From Agromyces bauzanensis (GTDB taxonomy: Bacteria; Actinomycetota; Actinomycetes; Actinomycetales; Microbacteriaceae): a stretch of 34,142 nucleotides of DNA. The stretch lies in the NCBI RefSeq assembly GCF_014645655.1, contig NZ_BMMD01000026.1, positions 1 to 34,142 on the forward strand. Reading direction: 5' to 3'. Every line of letters begins with the position of its first letter. Position 1 is the first letter of the stretch. Made by a program: the position numbers and the translations under genes. Below, one piece after another: positions 8,507 to 14,978 of the stretch. Below the pieces are notes generated by a model. That model had not been told where the DNA came from, searched no databases, and saw nothing but the letters and a program-made list of their open reading frames with translations.

Positions 8507-8592
8507 CGCGCGGTGCGATCATAGAGTCCCTATATGGTAGGTGATTGACCATCTCGCCACAAGATGTTGTGGTTTCCTGAGCGGTGCTGGCG

Positions 8593-9801
8593 CTACGCGG
8601 CGACCTCCCCGGTCGACGGCGGTTCGGCCGCCCGCTCCGGGGCGAGCGCTTCCAGCACCTGGGCGGTCCTAGGGTCCACAAGGTCGGACTTCTCGATGTA
8701 GTGCTCCTCGGTGATCGACCGGGAGCTGTGGCCGAGCATCGCCGAGGCCAGGTCGACGCCGGCCTCCCGGTCGATGGTCGTAGCGACCGTGCGACGGAAG
8801 GCGTACGGAGTGACCCCCTCGATACCCGCCGCTCCAAGCACGGCCCGCAGTTGCCGACGCACGTTGTTCGTGGTCAGCGGGGTGCCATTTCGAGTCTGGA
8901 ACAGCAGCTCTTCCTCGCCGGGCGCGATCACCGCCAGGCGCTTGCGAATCGCCTCGGCCGCGAACGACGGCAGTGCGACTCGGCGTTTGGACGCCTCGGT
9001 CTTGGGATGGTCCTGGCGTTGGACGGGTTTGCCCTTCGGCTTGATGATCGTGCCGCAGATCCGCGCGGTCGGCGGCGAACCGGCCACATTCACATCGCAG
9101 CGGCGCAGTGCGAGCACTTCCCCGATCCGCGCGGAGGTTCCCAACATCACCTCGATGATCGCACCGAGCTGCCCGTCCGGGCGCGGCCCTGGCAGGCTGT
9201 CACCGGTGCGCCAGTCGGCCACGACCGCGCGGATGTGCTGGATCTCCTCGAACGACAGCGCCTTGACGACCGGCTTGGGCCGGCGAAGCCGCGAGGTGAC
9301 CGGCACCGGATTGCGCGGAATCGCGTCGTAACGCACGGCCAATCCGAGGGCCAGCCCCAGCACGACCTTGGAGTGCTTCGCTCGGCTGTAGCTGATCTTC
9401 GCCTGGGCCTTGAGGAAGCGGTCGACGCGGCTCACGCTGATCTCACGCAGCGTCAGGTTCACGAAGCTCGGCAGCACAAGGGTGCGCATGTCGCGCTCGT
9501 ACAGTTCCCTGGTCGACGCGGCGATCTTACCCTCCAGCTCAAGGTCGTCCAGCCACAGCTCGACCAGGCGCTCGAACGGCGTATCCGCGGACACCGGCCC
9601 GGTGTTGCCGACGAACTCGCTCCGAGAACTCAGCCGCTGCTTCAGCTCTCGCTCGGCCGCTTGCCGGGTGTCGGCTGTTGCCTCGACCCGGCGCAGCTTG
9701 CCGTCCCAGTCTCGGTGTCGCGTGGAGGCGACCCAACGCTCACCGACGCGACGGGCCGTGATCGCGCCGAAGGTGCCGATCGGCGTGCGCGGCCTACCCA
9801 C
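8593..9801 (-). CDS. Tyrosine-family site-specific integrase
   Basis: A 402-aa phage/ICE-type integrase that would insert and excise the element at its attachment site. The N-terminus carries an AP2-like arm-binding region (about 10-60). A SAM-like core-binding domain (about 75-170) with WLDDLELEGKIAASTRELYERD follows, then the catalytic domain. Catalytic residues seen are R225 in GTSARIGEVL, a Lys in the KTEASKRR hairpin (K268/K272), the box TPYAFRRT (R336, with Tyr in the usual His position), H358 in MLGHSS and nucleophile Y368 in EEHYIE. The GTG start lies 6 nt after the stop of the excisionase-like gene, indicating an operon. The adjacent tRNA-Pro gene is the likely target. The frame is complete and looks functional. 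Confidence 0.93.
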   Translation of the reverse strand: MGRPRTPIGTFGAITARRVGERWVASTRHRDWDGKLRRVEATADTRQAAERELKQRLSSRSEFVGNTGPVSADTPFERLVELWLDDLELEGKIAASTRELYERDMRTLVLPSFVNLTLREISVSRVDRFLKAQAKISYSRAKHSKVVLGLALGLAVRYDAIPRNPVPVTSRLRRPKPVVKALSFEEIQHIRAVVADWRTGDSLPGPRPDGQLGAIIEVMLGTSARIGEVLALRRCDVNVAGSPPTARICGTIIKPKGKPVQRQDHPKTEASKRRVALPSFAAEAIRKRLAVIAPGEEELLFQTRNGTPLTTNNVRRQLRAVLGAAGIEGVTPYAFRRTVATTIDREAGVDLASAMLGHSSRSITEEHYIEKSDLVDPRTAQVLEALAPERAAEPPSTGEVAA

Positions 9802-9807
9802 GACGCA

Positions 9808-10059
9808 TCACCGCCCCTCGGGAGTCGAGGCATTCGGTTCGTCCCTTTGGGGCGGCGGCTCCGCGTGCTCGTTCAGCCAGCGCCGCACTTCCGAGACGGG
9901 GAACTTCAACTCCCGGCCGATGCGATAGCCGCGCGGTCCCTGCCCGGCCAGCCGCCAGTCGTAGATGCGCTGCGCCGGGACGCCGAGGTACGCGGCCAGT
10001 TCGGAGATCCCCAGCAGGGGCTCCAGTTCGTAGCGGGTGTTGAGATCGTCCATACCCAT
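9808..10059 (-). CDS. Excisionase-like small HTH protein
   Basis: An 83-aa protein with a MerR/HTH_17-type domain: LGISELAAYLGVPAQRIYDW, then a short wing with GYRIGRELKFPVSEVRRWL, and a charged Pro-rich tail. This is the usual form of directionality factors encoded just upstream of tyrosine integrases in actinobacterial elements. Its stop is 6 nt before the integrase start. The start is placed at ATG 10059, with ATG 10053 possible; neither has a strong Shine-Dalgarno. A longer frame to 10125 runs into the repeat region upstream and is less likely. Confidence 0.82.
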   Translation of the reverse strand: MGMDDLNTRYELEPLLGISELAAYLGVPAQRIYDWRLAGQGPRGYRIGRELKFPVSEVRRWLNEHAEPPPQRDEPNASTPEGR

Positions 10060-10091
10060 TAGGTGCGTCGCGGTTCCCACGACGTGCCGAA

Positions 10092-10121
10092 GCGGGCAGA
10101 GGCGGGCAGAGGCGGGTCGAG
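10092..10121. repeat. Three tandem 10-nt repeats upstream of the excisionase gene
   Basis: GCGGGCAGAG occurs twice in tandem (10092-10101, 10102-10111), followed by a variant GCGGGTCGAG (10112-10121). Short direct repeats between an excisionase gene and the attachment site are typical of integrase arm-type or excisionase binding sites; that assignment is inferred. Confidence 0.5.
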
Positions 10122-10139
10122 ACACACGCGAAGTGAACC

Positions 10140-10245
10140 GCGCGGGACACCGGGATCAGGCCGAATGTGGAGAGTAAATGGCGGGTAGATCAAATCTACG
10201 AACCTTCCGAGACTCGGAAACCCTTGAGATTCCTAGCCTCGGCAG

Positions 10246-10246
<1 letters not shown>
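10140..10246. other. Attachment-site-proximal region of the mobile element
   Basis: Non-coding DNA between the excisionase gene and the tRNA 3' end. It holds a perfect 6-bp inverted repeat, GTAGAT/ATCTAC with a 3-nt spacer (10185-10199), and CCGAGACTCGG (about 10208-10218). The crossover is expected in the 3' half of the tRNA-Pro gene just to the right. The second copy of that tRNA end was not seen in the window, so the far boundary should lie to the left of base 1. Confidence 0.5.
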
Positions 10247-10319
<73 letters not shown>

Positions 10320-10352
10320 ATGCCATCCGATTCCTCGGAGGACAACTCGACC

Positions 10353-10358
10353 ATCATA
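10353..10358 (-). promoter_or_regulatory. -10 element of the tRNA-Pro promoter
   Basis: On the minus strand TATGAT lies 34 nt before the mature tRNA 5' end, which would start transcription around 10346 and leave a leader of about 27 nt. No good -35 hexamer is seen at the usual spacing. Supported by position and hexamer only. Confidence 0.45.
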
Positions 10359-10408
10359 GCGGCATCCCGAGGCGTGCTCGTGCACGCGGGCCGGTTTCGA
10401 GACGCTCG

Positions 10409-10527
10409 TTTCGCTCGCTCCTAAACCCGCGGCTTCGTGTCCTCCCGCGCACCGGGTTTCGCTCGCTCCTCAACCCGCGGCTTCGTGTCCTCCTCAGCCC
10501 ATCGCCACGCTCGCTCCTCAACCCGCG
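10409..10527. repeat. Imperfect 37-nt direct repeats, period about 48 nt
   Basis: A 37-nt unit occurs at 10409-10445 and 10457-10493, differing at one base (CTAAACCC versus CTCAACCC). A 20-nt 5' part recurs at 10508-10527. Units contain TTTCGCTCGCTCCT and GCGGCTTCGTGTCCTCC. They lie in the 339-nt gene-free stretch 10320-10658 between tRNA-Pro and the membrane protein gene. Similar GCTCG-rich intergenic repeats occur widely in Microbacteriaceae (recalled, not searched). Confidence 0.75.
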
Positions 10528-10658
10528 CACACTGCGGATTCATGCACAGGCTCTATGCGGCGCATAGGTTCGCGCCGTAGGCTCACGGGTGCCGATTGCG
10601 GCCCTACCCGCACTGCCCGTTCGCAGCGCAGCCAGCACGAACCCAACCAGGAGGAACC

Positions 10659-11195
10659 TTGTCGAACGCCATCACGCGCCGCCCCACCCTGAACATCCCG
10701 ATCATCGTGCTGTGGGTCGTCTCGGTCGGCGTCGGCCTGTTCGGCTACGTCTTCCTGCAGGGTGGCAACGCCGCTCAGGCGGACTTCTACAACACGGGCG
10801 GCGACGACTACCTCCAGTACCTCAACCTGCAGACGCAGAGCACCATCGGTGGGATGCTCCTGACGGCTGGCATCGTCGGCGTCTTCGTCGCGCTCGCGAC
10901 GCACGCGCGCAATTGGGCTGCCGCGAACATCGCCGCGAGCCAGGCCGAGCTCGACGAGCTCTACGCACGTGTCCTCGACGACGAGGAGGATGGCGACGAC
11001 GGCTTCGAATCCACCGGCCTCGGCGTCCGCGACGATGAGACCATCGTCGCGCCCACGACGGCCGCCGCCGACGAGGACGCCCCCGAGACTCCTGCCGAGA
11101 CGACCACGGCCGCCGCCGAGGCGGCGGAACCCGTCGAGCCCGAGACGGCCGCCCCTGACGCCGAGGAGCCCAAGGACACCACCGACCGCGCCTGA
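10659..11195 (+). CDS. Two-TM membrane protein of unknown function
   Basis: A 178-aa protein starting at TTG, chosen because AGGAGG lies 5 nt upstream; an upstream ATG frame at 10596 has no such site. Two membrane segments are visible: IPIIVLWVVSVGVGLFGYVFL (about 13-33) and GGMLLTAGIVGVFVALATHA (about 65-84). An outside-type loop FYNTGGDDYLQYLNLQTQS lies between them. After the second segment comes a helical stretch, then a long Glu/Ala/Thr/Pro-rich disordered tail with EDAPETPAETTTAAAEA. No catalytic motif is seen. It is convergent with the decayed gene at 11230. Probably a lineage-specific envelope protein. Confidence 0.75.
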   Translation: MSNAITRRPTLNIPIIVLWVVSVGVGLFGYVFLQGGNAAQADFYNTGGDDYLQYLNLQTQSTIGGMLLTAGIVGVFVALATHARNWAAANIAASQAELDELYARVLDDEEDGDDGFESTGLGVRDDETIVAPTTAAADEDAPETPAETTTAAAEAAEPVEPETAAPDAEEPKDTTDRA

Positions 11196-11229
11196 TCCGC
11201 AGCTCGAGACTTCGGCGACCTGCGGGCGC

Positions 11230-11892
11230 TCAGAGGTGCTTCCGCACCTCGTCCCTGAACGCCCTCGGGCCGTCGACCCAGATGCGCACGCCGGTGATGG
11301 CCTGCTGGCCGCCGTTCGCTCCCCCGCCCGGCAGCCGCACGACGATGGGCCGTTCGAGCTCGATCTCGATCTCGATGTCAGTCTCGTCCTGCATCCTGTA
11401 GACGAGGGTGCGCGAGGCATCCGCCACATCGAATCGCGGTGACTTCGGCTCGTGGACGCGCCGCTTGCGCCCGACCGAGGCGATGTCGTCCCAGCTGAAC
11501 GCGAGGTCGATCTCGAGGCCGTGCCGCACCCGGATACCGTCGGGGCCGACGGTGTGCGGCCGCAGGAGGTACGCGCACAGCAGGCCGAGCATCCAGGTGA
11601 CGCCCCAGATGCCGAGGACGAGGTCCGCGACGCGCACCGCTGGCCACCGGTGCACGATGAGGTCGACGATCGAGATCTCGACGGCCGGACAGCACGATGA
11701 AGATGAGCAGCAACGTCAGCACGGGCTTGTGATGCCGAACCCCGCCGCTCCGGGTGCGATCGCCGGGCGCCGTGCAACGAACCGGCCGATGCTCGCGTAG
11801 ATCCGCAGTTCGAGCAGCAGCGCACGCTTCACGAAGCTCCTGCGGCGTCGCCAGACGGATGCCTCCCGCCGGGCCTCCACCTCCACGCTCAT
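11230..11892 (-). pseudogene. Membrane protein with a PH-like domain, interrupted by two compensating frameshifts
   Basis: The protein begins at ATG 11892 (MSVEVEARRE). A basic helix follows, then KPVLTLLLIFIVLS in a second frame, and then, back in the first frame, EISIVDLIVHRWPAVRVADLVLGIWGVTWMLGL (split here only by description) and a soluble C-terminal half. The soluble half contains TVGPDGIRVRHGLEIDLAFS, which looks like a PH-type beta domain. One base appears to be missing near 11735 and one extra near 11680; the shifted segment puts a TGA at 11716. Removing both changes would give one open frame of about 220 aa. Either the gene is decayed or the assembly carries indel errors. Its start overlaps the expected MarR stop (ATGA), as in an operon. 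Confidence 0.55.
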
Positions 11893-12340
11893 GCCGAGGC
11901 CCCAGGATGGTGGCGCGACGCGCCGCATCGGCGGCCACGAGCACCCGCAGACGCGCGGCGATCGCGTCGACCCCGCGCTCGAACGCAGGCCGGTCGGCCG
12001 ACGCGACCGCGCCGAGCAGGTCGGCCGAGAGCTCGGCGTGCTCGCGCTGCATCCGCTGCATCATGCTCCGAGCGGATACCGCGAGGGACACGATCGTGGC
12101 GCGGCGGTCGGTCGGATGCGGCAAGCGCGTGACGAGTCCCGTGATGTTGCGCGGGCTGACGCCGAGCCTCGTCGCGAGCGAGTGCCGGGACGACGGCCCC
12201 TCGTGTTGCAGATCCCAGAGCACGCGCGTGCGCGCGGCGGTGAGCGGCGTGCCGTCGAAGGCGCGCGCCATCTCCTTCTGGAACAGCTCGCTGATCTCGC
12301 CGAGCGCACCGACCTGCTGGCCGATTCCCAACGGCGGCAT
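11889..12340 (-). pseudogene. MarR-family transcriptional regulator, damaged
   Basis: The frame from ATG 12340 reads GQQVGALGEISELFQKEMAR, TAARTRVLWDLQHEGPSS, LGVSPRNITGLV, TRLPHPTDRRATIVSL and a long C-terminal helix (MQRMQREHAELSADLL), a MarR-type winged-helix layout. Compared with typical members, about 12 residues are missing between NITGLV and TRLPHP, where the recognition helix runs into the wing. The natural stop would be the TGA at 11889-11891, overlapping the next gene's ATG, but the visible frame misses it by one base and stays open to 11378. Decay or assembly error is therefore likely. MarR proteins are usually dimeric regulators of nearby transporter or stress genes. Confidence 0.55.
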
Positions 12341-12349
12341 CCTCGCACC

Positions 12350-12481
12350 ACCGCGGTGCTGGCCAGGGCCATCTTGGGCGTCGAGCTCGCGGCCGAGCCC
12401 GACCAGCTGCAACGTCTCGCCGTGGAACTGCGCGCACTGCGCCTCGATCCACCCGCTGCGGATGTCGCCACCGCGCGTTAG
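12350..12481 (+). pseudogene. Possible C-terminal remnant of an unidentified protein
   Basis: The plus strand reads a protein-like helical tail, TTAVLARAILGVELAAEPDQ then LQRLAVELRALRLDPP, ending at a TAG 9 nt before the acetyltransferase start. Upstream of about 12340 the frame opposes the MarR-like gene and stops looking like protein. It may be the end of a gene whose front was lost when the MarR region was rearranged. Family unknown; it may also be a chance open frame in GC-rich DNA. Confidence 0.2.
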
Positions 12482-12490
12482 CGTGGCAAC

Positions 12491-13117
12491 ATGCACTCCG
12501 CACTGACCGACGAGACGGATACGACCGGCCGGTTGCGCATCGTCCCAGCGAACGACGCGCCGTTCGCCGATGTCGTGGCGGTGTTCGGCACGAAGGGCGA
12601 TCCCGCGCACTGCTGGTGCCAGTGGTTCAAGATCCGGGGCAGCGACTGGCGCTCCGTCGACGACGACGGCCTGCGCGACCGCCTCGAGGCGCAGCTCGCG
12701 GCATCCGACGCCGGCCCGGGGATGCTCGCCTACGACGGCGACACGCCCGTCGGCTGGTGCGCCGTCGAGCCGCGGCCCAACCTCGTGCGCCTCGCCCGCA
12801 GCCGCCTCGTCGCGGGCGGCACCGCGCATCCCGACTTCGCCGACCCCGACATCTGGGCCGTCACGTGCTTCGTCGTGCCCCGGGCGTATCGCAAGCGCGG
12901 CATCGGTCGTGCCCTCGCCGCGGCCGCGGCCGTGTACGCACGCGAGCGCGGTGCGCGCGTCATCGAGGGCTACGCGGTCGACGTGTCGTTCCGCGAGAAG
13001 CACGTCGCCGCCGAGCTGTTCCACGGCACGGTCGCGATGTTCGAGGCTGCCGGGTTCGCCGAGGTCGCACGGCCCAAGCCCGACCGCGTCATCATGGAAC
13101 TCCGGCTGAGCGACTGA
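12491..13117 (+). CDS. GNAT-family N-acetyltransferase
   Basis: A 208-aa acetyl-CoA-dependent acyltransferase. The GNAT core is visible: WAVTCFVVPRAYRKRGIGRA (122-141) covers strand beta4 and the Arg/Gln-x-x-Gly-x-Gly/Ala pyrophosphate loop (here RKRGIGRA). Helix ALAAAAAVYARERGA follows, and the C-terminal part FEAAGFAEVARPKPDRVIMEL is the usual end strand. An N-terminal Cys/Trp cluster, HCWCQWFK (40-47), is seen in a subgroup of actinobacterial GNATs. The substrate cannot be told. The ATG start sits 9 nt after the possible upstream remnant. Confidence 0.88.
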   Translation: MHSALTDETDTTGRLRIVPANDAPFADVVAVFGTKGDPAHCWCQWFKIRGSDWRSVDDDGLRDRLEAQLAASDAGPGMLAYDGDTPVGWCAVEPRPNLVRLARSRLVAGGTAHPDFADPDIWAVTCFVVPRAYRKRGIGRALAAAAAVYARERGARVIEGYAVDVSFREKHVAAELFHGTVAMFEAAGFAEVARPKPDRVIMELRLSD

Positions 13118-13171
13118 GCCCCAGGTCGTCCGCGAGACCAGCCGATTCCGCCGACCAGCGCGGCCCTCGCC

Positions 13172-14110
13172 TCATCGCGACGCCCAACGCTCGGCCGCGC
13201 GTCGCAGCTCCCGCCTCACGCCCGCGAGTCCGTGCACGTGCGTGGAGGCACGGCGGTCGGCGGCCTCTGCCAGCAGCTCGAGCAGCTCGACGGGGTCGCC
13301 CTGGTGGGCCGCGTGCGCGGCCGCCCGGCGCACGTGCTCGGCGAACAGCACCTCGTCGCGGTGGTCGCCGAGCACGTCGTGCAGGCGCTCGCCGGCCACG
13401 GCGAGCGCCCGTGCCCGCCCGCCGAACAGCTCGACAGGCACAATCGTCACGGCGTCGGCGGCATACCGCAGCCGTCGGCCGGCCTTGCGCACGACGTGCA
13501 GCTCGTCGGCGCCGACGGACGGGCCGATCCGCTCGGCACGGGCGACGGCGCGCCGCGCCTCCCGGGCGAGGAGGTCGCCGAGCACCTCGTCGGCCGGGTC
13601 GACGGCCAGCGGGGTGAGCGGCGGCGCCTCCAGGAACTCGGCGAGCATCAGGCGGCGGGCGGATGCGCGAGGCATCCCCTGCCGCTCCGCGAAGCGCGCC
13701 AGCGCGAGGCGGTGCGCCTCGACCTCGGCGTCGACGAGACGGGCGCGCGCCGCGCCGAGCGCCGCCGGGGTCGAGGAAGCGCGCGGGTCCTCGCGCGCCT
13801 CCTCGAGTGCGCGTTCTGCGACCTGCACCCGCACTTCGATGTCTCGCACGGTGCCGAGCTCGCGCCCGAACTCCCGGTATCGGCGGCGGATCCCCTCGGC
13901 GACGGACGCGTCGAACAGCGGCCCGTAGGCGCCGAGCACGCTACGCAGACGCCGCACGTACGTGCGGAGCTGGTGCACCGCGTCGGGCTCGTCGGCGAGC
14001 GCCGCGGGCTCGAGGGCGTCGAGCCGCTCGCCGATCGCGCGCAGGGCGCCGACGAGCGCGGTGCCGGCGTCGGAGTCGGTGACATCCGGCGCCGGGTCTT
14101 GGTCAGCCAT
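13172..14110 (-). CDS. CHAD domain-containing protein
   Basis: A 312-aa, all-helical, Arg-rich protein made of one CHAD domain. The two conserved histidine helices are seen as DAVHQLRTYVRRLRSVLGAY (about 44-63) and DELHVVRKAGRRLRYAADAV in the second half. CHAD domains bind polyphosphate and are often found at polyphosphate granules; this is family knowledge. Its ATG overlaps the end of the polymerase-domain gene by 8 nt, so translation is probably coupled. It is convergent with the acetyltransferase, with 54 nt between the stops and no clear terminator. Confidence 0.9.
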   Translation of the reverse strand: MADQDPAPDVTDSDAGTALVGALRAIGERLDALEPAALADEPDAVHQLRTYVRRLRSVLGAYGPLFDASVAEGIRRRYREFGRELGTVRDIEVRVQVAERALEEAREDPRASSTPAALGAARARLVDAEVEAHRLALARFAERQGMPRASARRLMLAEFLEAPPLTPLAVDPADEVLGDLLAREARRAVARAERIGPSVGADELHVVRKAGRRLRYAADAVTIVPVELFGGRARALAVAGERLHDVLGDHRDEVLFAEHVRRAAAHAAHQGDPVELLELLAEAADRRASTHVHGLAGVRRELRRAAERWASR

Positions 14111-14978
14111 GGCCCAGCCCGTGCCTCGCCATCAGGTCGCCGTCGCGCTCGAGCCGACGAAGCACCTCGTCGGGGCCGAGTTGCATGACACCGGGCTCGA
14201 GCTCCTCCCACTCGCGCGGCGCGGCCACGCGTGGCGCCTCTCGGCCGCGCATCGTGTACGGCGTCGCCGTCGAGCGGGCGGCGCTGTTCTGGCTCCAGTC
14301 GATGAACACCCGGTCGACGCGCTTCTCCTTCCCGACCTCGGCGACGAGCGTGTCGGGATGCACCTCGGCGAGCTCCTTCGCCACGGTGCCGACATAGGCC
14401 TGCACGGCACGCGAGCTGCGCCTCCCGCTCAGCGGTGTGTACAGGTGGAGGCCCTTGCCGCCACTGGTCACCGGCCACGCGATGAGGTCGTCCTCGGCCA
14501 GCCGCTCGCGGATGAGCCGTGCCGCGACGACGCACTCGTCGAGCCCCGCGCCCTCGCCGGGGTCGAGGTCGATGACGAGCCGGTCGGGATTCCGGATGCC
14601 GCCACGCGGCCCCGCCCGCCACTGCGGCGTGTGCAGCTCGATCACCGACTGGTTCGACATCCATTCCAGGCCCCGGACATCGTCGATGAACGGGTACGTC
14701 ACGAGCTTGGCGGGCTTCGATGATCCGGGATTGGATGAGAGCGGCATCCGCCTCAGCCAGGCGGGGGCGTACCGGGGCGTGTGCTTCTCGAAGAACCGCG
14801 CGCCGCCCACGCCCTCCGGAAAGCGAATGCGGGTCACCGGCCGGTCGGCCAGCTGGGGCAGGATGACATCGGCGACGGCACGGTAGTACGCGACGAGGTC
14901 GCCCTTCGTGAAGCCGGTCTCGAAGAGCGGCCGTTCGGGATGCGTGATCCGCACGGCGTGGGTCGGCGAGCGGGTCAC
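14103..14978 (-). CDS. Stand-alone LigD-type polymerase/primase domain
   Basis: A 291-aa protein of the archaeo-eukaryotic primase superfamily, equal to the polymerase domain of bacterial non-homologous end-joining ligase D. It shows VTRIRFPEGVGGARFFEKH, the catalytic VIDLDP (D137, D139), the nucleotide-binding SGGKGLHLY (172-180), the third acidic site FIDWSQNS (D227) and the APREWEEL tail. In LigD it adds ribonucleotides or deoxynucleotides at broken ends. No ligase or phosphoesterase domain and no Ku gene is present in the window. The GTG start overlaps the GH65 stop by 4 nt (GTGA), and its end overlaps the CHAD gene by 8 nt. Confidence 0.92.
   Translation of the reverse strand: MTRSPTHAVRITHPERPLFETGFTKGDLVAYYRAVADVILPQLADRPVTRIRFPEGVGGARFFEKHTPRYAPAWLRRMPLSSNPGSSKPAKLVTYPFIDDVRGLEWMSNQSVIELHTPQWRAGPRGGIRNPDRLVIDLDPGEGAGLDECVVAARLIRERLAEDDLIAWPVTSGGKGLHLYTPLSGRRSSRAVQAYVGTVAKELAEVHPDTLVAEVGKEKRVDRVFIDWSQNSAARSTATPYTMRGREAPRVAAPREWEELEPGVMQLGPDEVLRRLERDGDLMARHGLGHG

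Larger units (their letters stand above)
8181..8592. other. 412-nt non-coding region with several hairpins
   Basis: No convincing gene lies between the convergent lipoprotein and integrase genes; the short open frames are compositional. The region holds three strong inverted repeats at 8387-8403, 8442-8464 and 8474-8506, and a weaker one at 8557-8572 (CCACAA/TTGTGG). It ends in a locally AT-richer stretch (about 8519-8550). The hairpins could be bidirectional terminators or sites used by the element. Confidence 0.5.

Noticed and set aside
10409..10527. CRISPR array
   Set aside because: Only two full repeats and one partial, with 11-14 nt between them rather than 30-40 nt spacers, and no cas genes.
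10589..11038. 149-codon plus-strand ORF overlapping the two-TM protein
   Set aside because: It is an Arg-rich out-of-frame shadow; the TTG-started frame has a strong ribosome-binding site and real membrane segments.
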